Assembly: GCA_934130485.1 (NCBI GenBank)
Contig: CAKOYE010000007.1
Location: forward strand, 1 to 32,966
Length of the DNA stretch: 32,966 nucleotides
Direction: 5' to 3'
From: an uncultured Bacilli bacterium
GTDB lineage: Bacteria; Bacillota_I; Bacilli_A; RF39; UBA660
The notes under the pieces are model-generated. The model was not told the origin of the DNA. It saw only the letters and a list, made by a program, of their open reading frames with translations, and did not search any database. A program made the translations under genes and the position numbers. Positions within the stretch are counted from its first letter, which is position 1, and every line of letters begins with the position of its first letter. This document shows positions 1-7,632 of this stretch, in pieces.

Positions 1-1067
1 CCATCATCACTAGCAACAATATTTATATCACCATCATTTATAATAATTTCAAAAGCTTCAATTCCCTCATAACTTTTTAAAACATCAATATTGCCATTAT
101 CAATAACTATTTTATTATCAGCGTGAATTGCATCATCACCACTACTTAAACTAAAACTTCCATTTTTAATATTTATATAATTATTTGAATGAATTGAGTC
201 GTCATAAGAATCTATTTCAAAATTACCATCATTTATAATTAAATTACTACCTATCTTTAATCCTTTAGAACTATCTGTATCATTTCCACTAGTTTTAATA
301 TTAAACGTACCATTATTTATAACCAAATCAGTTTCTGCTTGAATACCATCTAATTTAGTTTCTAAATCATAAGTACCATCATTAATTAAAATATATCCTA
401 AATTAGAATCAGTATCATTTGTTGATTTTATAACATCACCACTAGCATTAATTTTAAAATTTCCATCCATTATTACTACTGAATCCTTACCTCTAATACC
501 ATCATCAACTGATTCAATTTCTAATTCTCCACTAATAATTTTTAAGTTATCTTTTGATACAATTCCATCTTCATAATTAGCATCAATAACTAATTTACCA
601 TCTCCACCTATAATTAAATCATCCTTACTAAATAAAGTACCATTAATGCTTGAATCAGAATAAGTTTCACTATCAGTTAAATAGTTAACCGTACCACTAG
701 CAAGTTCAATATAAACAACATTCGCATTTTCTATATAAATTGCTGGTCCATCACTACTATTAATAGTAACTCCATTTAATATAAGTTTTACATTATCCTT
801 TGTATCAATATAAATATTACCATCACTAATAGTACCAGTTAAATTATATATACCACCCTCAGTTATTTTTAATGTACTAGATAATTTAATAGAAACCGTT
901 TCCATTCCCTCAAAACTAACATCTTCAATATTATTTTCCTTAGCAACTATATTAATAGAACCATTATCACTATCTAAATTATCGTTATTTTTACTTATAA
1001 ATAATATACATAAAGCAATTAATATAATTAAAGCTAAACTTATAATAATTATTTTTTTCTTTTTCAT
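1..1067 (-). CDS. Carbohydrate-binding domain (Cthe_2159-like) surface protein, C-terminus off the window
   Basis: An open minus-strand frame of 355 codons runs from ATG at 1067 to the left edge without a stop, so the protein is partial at its C-terminus. It opens with MKKKKIIIIS and a single hydrophobic segment (about residues 5-24), a signal peptide or membrane anchor. The rest is a ladder of short beta-strand repeats rich in Asp, Asn and Gly, with recurring DDGI, SGD and NDG turns and the segment SSDGPAIYIENANVVYIEL. This is the look of the right-handed beta-solenoid 'carbohydrate-binding domain-containing protein' family often found beside VTC and DUF4956 genes. An SD (GGAG, 1076-1079) lies just upstream, and the start is 1 nt past the stop of the DUF4956 gene, so the two are co-translated. 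The ligand is unknown; an extracellular polysaccharide role is inferred from the family. Confidence 0.82.
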   Translation of the reverse strand, partial: MKKKKIIIISLALIILIALCILFISKNNDNLDSDNGSINIVAKENNIEDVSFEGMETVSIKLSSTLKITEGGIYNLTGTISDGNIYIDTKDNVKLILNGVTINSSDGPAIYIENANVVYIELASGTVNYLTDSETYSDSSINGTLFSKDDLIIGGDGKLVIDANYEDGIVSKDNLKIISGELEIESVDDGIRGKDSVVIMDGNFKINASGDVIKSTNDTDSNLGYILINDGTYDLETKLDGIQAETDLVINNGTFNIKTSGNDTDSSKGLKIGSNLIINDGNFEIDSYDDSIHSNNYINIKNGSFSLSSGDDAIHADNKIVIDNGNIDVLKSYEGIEAFEIIINDGDINIVASDD

Positions 1068-1068
1068 T

Positions 1069-1737
1069 TTATAGCTCCATATCTAAAGTCAAATTGGTTA
1101 GGGAAATACTTAAATTTCCATTTCTACATCTTAATGTATCAATAAATTCTTTTTCATTTACATCATCTTTTAATTCTACATTATATTTAAGTTCATACAT
1201 ACTTCCCATATTAGTAGTTTTTGCTTGTTCTAATTTAATAGATTTTGCATAACTATTAAAAATATCCTCAAACACATTTGTATAATCTAAATTTTCTGGA
1301 ATTGTAATTTTTAAAATTTTACTTATATTCTTTTTTTCTCCAAATTTACTTGAATATAAGATGAACATTATTAAACAAGTTAAAATTGTTATTAAAATAG
1401 CAAATAAAATATGCCCCATTCCAAGAGCTAAACCAATAGCCATTGCTAAAAAAATACTAGTTATTTCTTTAGAATTACCTGGAATACTTCTAAATCTTAC
1501 TAAACTAAAGGCTCCAAGTACCGCAACAGAAGTTCCAAGTGAACCATTTACCATAATCATAACGCACTCTATTAAAGATGGTAAAATAGTTAAAGTTATA
1601 ACAAAATTTTTGGTATATTTACCAGTTTTCATATGAGTAAATGCGATTATAAATCCTAATATAATAGAAAATAAGAAACACAATAAAACTGTAGTAATTG
1701 ATAATGAATCTGATAAGCTAAAAACACTTTCAAACAT
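1069..1737 (-). CDS. DUF4956 family membrane protein
   Basis: The 222-residue protein has an N-terminal membrane half (hydrophobic segments at about 15-35, 43-63, 68-85 and 95-128) and a soluble C-terminal domain of about 90 residues. The central stretch LGAFSLVRFRSIPGNSKE is the hallmark of DUF4956, a family of unknown biochemical function. Family members lie next to VTC-domain proteins and CotH or carbohydrate-binding surface proteins, the arrangement seen here. Its start is 2 nt after the VTC stop, with an AGAAGG SD within the VTC end. It probably works in the membrane with the VTC enzyme; no reaction can be assigned from sequence. Confidence 0.9.
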   Translation of the reverse strand: MFESVFSLSDSLSITTVLLCFLFSIILGFIIAFTHMKTGKYTKNFVITLTILPSLIECVMIMVNGSLGTSVAVLGAFSLVRFRSIPGNSKEITSIFLAMAIGLALGMGHILFAILITILTCLIMFILYSSKFGEKKNISKILKITIPENLDYTNVFEDIFNSYAKSIKLEQAKTTNMGSMYELKYNVELKDDVNEKEFIDTLRCRNGNLSISLTNLTLDMEL

Positions 1738-1739
1738 AA

Positions 1740-2434
1740 TTAACCTTCTTTCTTAAAAATTTGTTTTTTATATACATTTCCATACTTAGAAAATGATGTT
1801 GGATAAATGTTTAATTCTGATAAAATTCGAGCAAACCATAATGGATACGCACCTAAAGTCTTAACTTCCATAATATAACAATTTTTATCTAGTAAAAGCA
1901 TACCATTATCACCATTTTCCAAATATAAATTATCTGTTCTGCTTCTTATATTTTTATCAAAGGTAATTCTAAAATTAGAATCATCCTTTCCTTTATAAGA
2001 ATATCTATCATAAGCTAGAAAAACTTTTGGTTTCAAATTATAAAATTTAAAGCAATAATTAATTTCATTCATAATTTGTGTATCTACATTAGGATATTTA
2101 CCAGTATCAAAATATGTATAGAATTCTTTAAGTGGAGCAGATACCCTTCTTTTTCCCACTACACCTTTATATTTTTTCTTAATTTCTAAAAAAACTTTAC
2201 TATTCTTTTTAGGAACACCATAACTTCTAAGACGTACTTTTTCTTTATATATTGGTTTTTCTATCGATCTATTTACAAGTAAATAATCATCTGTATCAAA
2301 ATAAATATTGCATATAGTACTAAAATCATAAGTATCAACAGTAATATAATTATTTATTTTTTCAAATAATTTTTGATACAAATCTTCACTTAATAAATAT
2401 TTTTTTCAACTCTTTTAAAAACATTTATATCCAT
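1740..2434 (-). CDS. VTC-domain polyphosphate-polymerase-like protein, frameshifted near the N-terminus
   Basis: The main frame (from 2381, a TTG with no good SD) encodes 213 residues of a VTC domain, with KVRLRSYG, VFLEIKKKYKGVVGKRR, AYDRYSY, ITFDKNIRSR and IMEVKTLGAYPLW. These are the basic and acidic strands of the VTC tunnel fold that binds nucleotide and polyphosphate. The conserved N-terminal strand is missing from that frame but present just upstream. ATG at 2434, behind a strong AGGAGGTG SD (2439-2446), reads MDINVFKRVEKK and then hits a stop, because the A-run at 2400-2406 has seven As. Eight As would give FKRVEKKYLLSEDLYQKLFEK and join both parts into a full domain of about 231 residues. 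So the gene is an off-phase contingency gene, a recent pseudogene, or a sequencing error. Family knowledge: bacterial VTC proteins are proposed polyphosphate polymerases; the activity here is inferred. Confidence 0.8.
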
Positions 2435-2438
2435 ACTT

Positions 2439-2446
2439 CACCTCCT
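2439..2446 (-). promoter_or_regulatory. Strong SD that fixes the VTC gene start at 2434
   Basis: AGGAGGTG lies 4 nt before ATG 2434, near-perfectly complementary to the 16S 3' end. The TTG at 2381 has no comparable site. This makes the upstream ATG the ancestral start and shows that the frame between them is broken. Confidence 0.75.
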
Positions 2447-2508
2447 AAACAATTTAATCTTAATAAAAATTATTGTTGTAAGTGTGTTATTATGGTGTAA
2501 ATTACGTG

Positions 2509-2536
2509 AAAAAAGGAAAATCTTAATTAATTTTCC
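2509..2536 (-). terminator. Intrinsic terminator of the spo0A transcript
   Basis: On the minus strand GGAAAAT and ATTTTCC (2530-2536 and 2515-2521) form a 7-bp stem with an 8-nt loop, followed by a run of Ts. The stop codon of the upstream gene lies in the loop. Confidence 0.8.
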
Positions 2537-3861
2537 TCTATCTTTATAAAATCATACAAAATTTCTTTAAATTCATTAAAATCAATATTAGTTATATCTA
2601 AAATTTTATCATCCTCAATATAACTTTCTATATCAGCAAAATCATAAATATTTAATGAGTTTTTAATATCTATATTTAACATATTTAAACCAAATATATT
2701 AAAATCAAAATTTAATCCATTATCTAATTTATCATAATCATTTTCATTTTTATCCATAATTTGTGATAAAACTAATTTAAAATTATTACTATTAAAATTT
2801 GATGAAGATAATATTAATGATTTGTCCTTTTCATCATTATTAAACTCAGCACTTAATATTTTACTATTTGCTACATATATATCCGATATTGATTTATTAT
2901 CAATATTATAATAATTTATATTTGCTATTTTTTCATCGTCAACATAAAAATCTATCTCTGAATCTAGGAAAGTTATTACAAATTTATTAATATCTATATT
3001 AAAAACTTTACTTATATTATCAACTTCTAATTCATATTTTATTAGTTTATTATTAGAATAAGTATTAAAATATAATACAATGTCATCTTCTAAATTATCA
3101 CTAATATCTATATTAAAGTTTTCAAAGTCATTAATATATTCATTTAATATTTTAAAAGTTTGTTCGTCTTCTTTTGCACTACTTAATATATTATTTAAAA
3201 TAGTCGTTACATTTTTCCTATCTAAAACCAATGTATTTTTAGTAGCATTTAATTTTTTATCATTTAAAGTAATTTCTTCTTTAGAACTTATAAAATATTC
3301 ATCTTTTATATTATTAGCTATATTATTAATAAAAAATTCGAATAAATAATCATTATCTATATATAATAATTTATTTTGAATTTTATTTATAATATCATTT
3401 ATTTGTATATAGGAATCACTATAATTATCAAATTTTATATAATGATTATTATTCTTTATATAGTAATTTAATGATAATTCTTTGTTTTTAAATATACTTT
3501 CTAAATTAAATAGAAATTCATTATCATTTTTTTGCAAATTATAATTGATTTCTAAATTATTAAGAAAATTTGTAATATCTTTTAAATTTTTATTATAGTC
3601 ACCTATTTTTAAATAATTTAATATAGGTGACTTAATCATAATATCAATATTACCATCTAAAGTAATATTGTTTTTAAATAAATTATCAGAGGTTATTTTA
3701 TTAAAATTTTGATATTTATTATTTAAATTATTAATAGCCTCTAAGAACATTTTTTTAGGGTTATTTTCTATTTTTTCATAAACTTTAAGACCTATTATTG
3801 AAACTAAAAACATAAAACATAAAAACGCAAAAAACTTTACTGTTTTATTATTTTTTTTCAA
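2527..3861 (-). CDS. Asn/Asp-rich membrane-anchored protein of unknown function
   Basis: The 444-residue protein begins with a basic stretch and one hydrophobic segment (about residues 9-25), so it is either membrane-anchored with the bulk outside or secreted. The remainder is low in Gly and Pro and very rich in Asn, Asp, Ile and Lys, with alternating hydrophobic residues suggesting long antiparallel beta sheet. No family motif or catalytic site was recognised. The start is TTG at 3861, supported by AAGGAGA 7 nt upstream. It begins 16 nt after the spo0A stop and shares its transcript, ending at the terminator at 2509-2536, so a role tied to sporulation or envelope change is possible but only inferred from context. 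Confidence 0.75.
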   Translation of the reverse strand: MKKNNKTVKFFAFLCFMFLVSIIGLKVYEKIENNPKKMFLEAINNLNNKYQNFNKITSDNLFKNNITLDGNIDIMIKSPILNYLKIGDYNKNLKDITNFLNNLEINYNLQKNDNEFLFNLESIFKNKELSLNYYIKNNNHYIKFDNYSDSYIQINDIINKIQNKLLYIDNDYLFEFFINNIANNIKDEYFISSKEEITLNDKKLNATKNTLVLDRKNVTTILNNILSSAKEDEQTFKILNEYINDFENFNIDISDNLEDDIVLYFNTYSNNKLIKYELEVDNISKVFNIDINKFVITFLDSEIDFYVDDEKIANINYYNIDNKSISDIYVANSKILSAEFNNDEKDKSLILSSSNFNSNNFKLVLSQIMDKNENDYDKLDNGLNFDFNIFGLNMLNIDIKNSLNIYDFADIESYIEDDKILDITNIDFNEFKEILYDFIKIEEN

Positions 3862-3877
3862 AATATTGTCTCCTTAT

Positions 3878-4648
3878 CTAACATTTTGTTTTATGAAATT
3901 CTAATCTTAATTTATCGGCAATTGTAACAATAAATTCTGAATTAGTAGGTTTTGCTTTATCAATATCAACACTATGACCAAATATTTCTTCCATTAAACT
4001 CCAGTTTCCTCTATTCCAACTTACCTCTATAGCGTGTCTAATTGCTCTTTCAACACGTGAAACAGTTGTATCAAATTTAGAAGCAAGTTCTGGATATAAT
4101 TCTTTTGTAATACCACCAATTGTTTCTGGATGATCAAAAATTATTCCAACTGCTTCTCTAATATATTGATATCCTTTTATATGAGATGGAATACCTAGTT
4201 CATGTAAAATTTTAGTAATAGAAATTTGCAAATTATTGTGATAAAAATCAATATTTTTAGAATCTTGAACTTTTGGTTTAGCAGCATCCATAATTCTTTT
4301 TTCTAAATCAGATAATTCAAATGGTTTTAATATAAAATAATTAACCCCCATTTCTGATACATCTCTAATTACATCAGGTGCATTATAACTAGTTGCAACT
4401 ATTACCTTTTTATCAATTCCACGTTCACGCAATTGTTCCAAAACATACATACCATCTTTTTTAGGCATAATTAAATCAAGAACTATGACATCAAATTTAT
4501 TCAAATTATTCTGAATAGTATTAATACCTTCCTCACCATCATAAGCAGAAAGTACTATATCTATTACCGAATGGCTACTAAAATACTCTTTAACCATATT
4601 AATTAAATTAACATTATCATCAATCATTAAAACTTTTATTTTTTCCAT
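3878..4648 (-). CDS. spo0A: Sporulation master regulator Spo0A
   Basis: The 256-residue protein has an N-terminal receiver domain (about 1-122) and a Spo0A_C DNA-binding domain (about 140-256), close to the usual length of about 265. The receiver keeps D10/D11, the phospho-acceptor D58 in VLDLIMP, T86 and K108. The C-terminal domain carries LGIPSHIKGYQYIREAV and the recognition-helix region VSRVERAIRHAIEVSW. Phosphorylated Spo0A binds 0A boxes (TTTGTCRAA) and triggers entry into sporulation. The ATG at 4648 has a GGGAG SD. spoIVB, the usual upstream partner in Bacillus and Clostridium, is not adjacent: the next upstream gene encodes a glycine-rich surface protein. Tandem 0A boxes upstream suggest autoregulation. 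Confidence 0.97.
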   Translation of the reverse strand: MEKIKVLMIDDNVNLINMVKEYFSSHSVIDIVLSAYDGEEGINTIQNNLNKFDVIVLDLIMPKKDGMYVLEQLRERGIDKKVIVATSYNAPDVIRDVSEMGVNYFILKPFELSDLEKRIMDAAKPKVQDSKNIDFYHNNLQISITKILHELGIPSHIKGYQYIREAVGIIFDHPETIGGITKELYPELASKFDTTVSRVERAIRHAIEVSWNRGNWSLMEEIFGHSVDIDKAKPTNSEFIVTIADKLRLEFHKTKC

Positions 4649-4679
4649 TTTTATTCTCCCATCTATTTTTGACCATTTT

Positions 4680-4685
4680 ATTATA
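4680..4685 (-). promoter_or_regulatory. Probable -10 of the spo0A promoter
   Basis: TATAAT on the minus strand, 32 nt before the spo0A ATG, would give a leader of about 25 nt. No good -35 sits at 16-18 bp, which is what an activator-dependent promoter would show. A GAAT element upstream resembles part of a sigma-H -10, but no matching sigma-H -35 was found. Confidence 0.5.
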
Positions 4686-4725
4686 CAATATAATACTTCT
4701 TAATTCTATAGCAAATAAATTCTAA

Positions 4726-4745
4726 TTTTGTCGAATAATGTCGAA
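4726..4745 (+). promoter_or_regulatory. Tandem Spo0A (0A) boxes upstream of spo0A
   Basis: Two TGTCGAA cores at 4729-4735 and 4739-4745 are spaced exactly 10 bp apart, so they face the same side of the helix. The first, TTTGTCGAA (4727-4735), matches the consensus TTTGTCRAA at all nine positions. They lie about 55-70 bp upstream of the start site predicted from the -10 at 4680-4685, an activator position, and imply positive autoregulation of spo0A. Confidence 0.65.
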
Positions 4746-4748
4746 AAA

Positions 4749-4797
4749 GAAAAAAAGAAGTAATATAGTTAATTTAAAATTAATTTGTTACTTCTTT
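4749..4797 (-). terminator. Intrinsic terminator of the glycine-rich protein gene
   Basis: AAAGAAGTAA (minus, 4797-4788) pairs with TTACTTCTTT (4763-4754), a 10-bp stem with further inner TTAATTT/AAATTAA pairing, followed by Ts. It separates this gene from the 0A boxes and spo0A. Confidence 0.85.
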
Positions 4798-4806
4798 AAA
4801 AAATAT

Positions 4807-6534
4807 TTATTCAATGTTTATAATAAATTCTTCTGTTTCTTTTGAATATATATCAATACTAGAATAATAAGATCTTACCCTTATATTATGACGACCCTTT
4901 TCTGTAATTTTAGTATAATAACCGACTGCAGAGTTAGTTCCATTCACCCATTCACCACCATCAATACTAAATTGTTGTATACGACTATTTTGATTTGAAG
5001 CAAATACATAAATATCTCCACTAGCAGTATCACCAGTATTATGCATATTAGTACAACTATAACTACCATTACTGTACGTACAATCACTTTGAACAGTAAA
5101 ACTTGGTGCATCTATTTGAGGAGGAATTAAATTTATATTGACAACTTCACCCCTATAAGCCACATTACTTATATTTATTTGAACTCCACCAAAGCTTAAC
5201 AATAAATAACCAGGTTCACTTGTTACGTAATTTCCATTTGCAGCAACATTAGAATTTATATTTCTAAATTCTGTGCATTCATCAGAATAATTACAAAATC
5301 TTATTGAACCATACCCAGTCATAATGTTCCAATCAAAGGAATAACCAGCATCTGGTAAATCCAATTTATATTTATTGCTAGACGTATAAATTTGAAAGCT
5401 ATTTTCATTTATTATTGGCAAATCAGGATTAACAAATGAGACAAATTCTAAATTTATATTTGGTGTTGAAATTTGTTTTCCGACATATGTAATTTTAGCA
5501 TGTCCATCGCCACTATTACCAACCATTACATTTTCTCCATCATATGTTGGCATAGATAAATCACCAGAAATCATATTTGAATTTTCAAAAATCATTTTAC
5601 TATAATGAGTCGCTTGACCTGTATGATTGCCATTTTCATCAATAGCATCACATCCATTATAACCAGAAATAAACGATGAACCACTAGATCCAGTACCAAC
5701 AGAAGCATCAGTTCCACTTCCACTTCCGCCTCCGTAATACCCTCCTCCAGCTCCACTACCAAAATTACTATTTGGTGTTGCACCATAACCAAATCCACCA
5801 TTTACTGAATTATTAGCGCCTATGCCACCACTGTTTTGTGTAGCACCCTTTGATATAGTAAATTCTTCTGTTCCAGAACTATAAAATTTACCATCTAAAC
5901 CGTTAATCGTGCCACCTGCAGAACCATCTTTAGGATTACTCCAATTACTAGCACCACTACCACCGGCAGCAACCATAATTCGTGACTTTAAAGAAGATGC
6001 ATTATTCCAATCTCCATCCACAAGACGGATATCTGTAGCGCCTCCTCCGCCTCCACCATATAGTGATAAAGTTTCGCTAGAAGATAAATTAGATAAAAAA
6101 GTTCCGCTTCCTCCACCATTATAGCCAGCTGTTACATCACTTTCTCGTATAGTTTTACCTTCACTACCAACATAAATATAAATATTCTGATTTTTAGACA
6201 AATATATTATTCCCTCGGTATAAGCACCTTTACCACCTGATGAAAGTTCATTACTACCACCCTGAGCTCCCCATAACTCAACCTTATAATATCCATCCCT
6301 TTTAGCAACAAAATTTTGTGCAGATCCAGTATAATCAAATTCATATTCTTCATAGAATTCATTTAAAAGCGTTTTTGCTTCGTCACGACTTTTATCTAAA
6401 AGATTTTTTCTTCTTCCTAACGTTAATATTGTTAAAGTCATCAAAATAACAAAAAGTAATAACATTGCATATATAATGCTTGTTATTGCAAAACCACTAT
6501 TATTTAAACGAAATACATTTTTTTCTTTTTTCAT
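4807..6534 (-). CDS. Prepilin-like glycine-rich surface protein
   Basis: The 575-residue protein starts with a prepilin-like end: a short basic leader, then NNSGF followed by about 20 hydrophobic residues (about 14-40) and LGRRKNLLDKSRDE. The Glu normally at position +5 of mature pilins is absent (FAITS). From about residue 50, FDYTGSAQNF..YYKVELWGAQGG begins a glycine-rich domain with GGGGGGATDIRL and AGGGYYGGGSGSG, a beta-rich fold also seen in the extracellular part of some animal receptor kinases. After about residue 360 follow Ig-like or adhesin-type beta segments ending in FIINIE. The protein is probably surface-exposed after processing by a prepilin peptidase, which is not in this window. 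The gene is monocistronic, with its own promoter and terminator. Adhesion or matrix function is inference. Confidence 0.78.
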   Translation of the reverse strand: MKKEKNVFRLNNSGFAITSIIYAMLLLFVILMTLTILTLGRRKNLLDKSRDEAKTLLNEFYEEYEFDYTGSAQNFVAKRDGYYKVELWGAQGGSNELSSGGKGAYTEGIIYLSKNQNIYIYVGSEGKTIRESDVTAGYNGGGSGTFLSNLSSSETLSLYGGGGGGATDIRLVDGDWNNASSLKSRIMVAAGGSGASNWSNPKDGSAGGTINGLDGKFYSSGTEEFTISKGATQNSGGIGANNSVNGGFGYGATPNSNFGSGAGGGYYGGGSGSGTDASVGTGSSGSSFISGYNGCDAIDENGNHTGQATHYSKMIFENSNMISGDLSMPTYDGENVMVGNSGDGHAKITYVGKQISTPNINLEFVSFVNPDLPIINENSFQIYTSSNKYKLDLPDAGYSFDWNIMTGYGSIRFCNYSDECTEFRNINSNVAANGNYVTSEPGYLLLSFGGVQINISNVAYRGEVVNINLIPPQIDAPSFTVQSDCTYSNGSYSCTNMHNTGDTASGDIYVFASNQNSRIQQFSIDGGEWVNGTNSAVGYYTKITEKGRHNIRVRSYYSSIDIYSKETEEFIINIE

Positions 6535-6576
6535 ATTAAGCTCCCCTTTTATTATTCTAACAATACACTTACAAAT

Positions 6577-6605
6577 ATTTTAACATTTATATTATTTTTT
6601 TACAA
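6577..6605 (-). promoter_or_regulatory. Sigma-A promoter of the glycine-rich protein gene
   Basis: Minus strand: TTGTAA (-35, 6605-6600), 17 bp, TAAAAT (-10, 6582-6577). It leaves a leader of about 35 nt before the AGGGGAG SD and ATG 6534. Confidence 0.55.
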
Positions 6606-6643
6606 CTTAGAAAAAAGAAAACGTCTACAAAAATTAAAATTGT

Positions 6644-6668
6644 CAAAAAAAAGAAATTAATTAATTTC
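6644..6668 (-). terminator. Intrinsic terminator after nrnA
   Basis: The perfect 16-bp palindrome GAAATTAATTAATTTC (6653-6668) is followed on the minus strand by eight Ts. It closes the dusB-to-nrnA operon and contains the nrnA stop codon. Confidence 0.75.
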
Positions 6669-7619
6669 CTTTTTATATTCTTGACAAACAAGATCAAGAT
6701 CCTTAATTAAATTATCGGCAACATCAAAATTTTCTAATTTTACGCCACTTGCCATTGCGTGTCCGCCCCCACCATAATTAGATGCGATTTCATTAACTAT
6801 AGGGCCACGTGATCTTAAAGTTCCTCTAATATTATTATTTACTTTATCGACTGAGAAAAGTCCCCACGCAATTATTTCATCGATATAATTTAATTCATTT
6901 ACCATATTACCAGCTGTCGCTGGATCAACGCCATATTCTGTTAAAATGTCATCAGTTATTTTTAAATATCCAAAACCATGTTCAGTAATTTTAATATTTT
7001 GATATATAAATCCCAAAAATCGTATTTCTTTTAATGGTCTTGTGTATAAATTTGAATATAAATTTGTAAAATCAATTCCAGTTTCTTTTATTAATTTTGA
7101 AACTAAATCAAAAGTTTTTGGTGTAGTATATTGAAATAAAAATCTACCTGTATCTGCAACTAAACCTATATATAATTTTTCTGCAGCACTTTTTGTCATT
7201 TTTAATTTTGTATGATATACAATTTCCATAATCATTTGTGATGCACTACTGGACTTATCGTCAATATATTCTAAATCACAAAATTTTTCTATAAAAGGAT
7301 GATGATCTATTTTTATACTTTCAGAAAATAATGAAAAATTAACCGAATCAACTCTTTTTTTATCTGGAGTATCAGTAACAATTAATAAAGCATCTTTAAT
7401 TTCTAAATCATCAATTTTATCTAGAGAACCTAAATATCTAAATTTAGATGTAGGACAACCTACTGTATATACTCTTTTAGATGGAAATGTATTTAGTATT
7501 ATTTCCTTTAAAGCTAAGGAACTTGCTAAAGCGTCTGGATCAGGTCCTATATGACGCGCTATTACAATAGTATTATATTGTTTAATTTTTTTGTAGATTT
7601 TTTTATATATACTATACAT
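6657..7619 (-). CDS. nrnA: DHH/DHHA1 nanoRNase / pAp phosphatase (NrnA)
   Basis: The 320-residue length is typical of the family. The DHH phosphoesterase domain shows RHIGPDPDALAS (metal ligands H23, D27, D29), VTDTPD and the signature IDHHP. The C-terminal DHHA1 domain carries NYGGGGHAMASG, which grips the substrate. NrnA degrades 2-5 nt RNAs left by other RNases and, in Bacillus, also converts pAp to AMP; some homologues cleave cyclic dinucleotides. It is cytosolic and Mn-dependent. It is the last gene of the operon, 13 nt after ackA. The ATG at 7619 has only a weak SD, so it probably depends on translation of ackA. Confidence 0.92.
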   Translation of the reverse strand: MYSIYKKIYKKIKQYNTIVIARHIGPDPDALASSLALKEIILNTFPSKRVYTVGCPTSKFRYLGSLDKIDDLEIKDALLIVTDTPDKKRVDSVNFSLFSESIKIDHHPFIEKFCDLEYIDDKSSSASQMIMEIVYHTKLKMTKSAAEKLYIGLVADTGRFLFQYTTPKTFDLVSKLIKETGIDFTNLYSNLYTRPLKEIRFLGFIYQNIKITEHGFGYLKITDDILTEYGVDPATAGNMVNELNYIDEIIAWGLFSVDKVNNNIRGTLRSRGPIVNEIASNYGGGGHAMASGVKLENFDVADNLIKDLDLVCQEYKKEIN

Positions 7620-7632
7620 ACTACCACACTTT

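Noticed and set aside
6641..6648. TTGTCAAA as a 0A box upstream of the glycine-rich protein gene
   Set aside because: It is a single A/T-rich match expected by chance in such AT-rich DNA and lies near the nrnA terminator; kept only as a remark.
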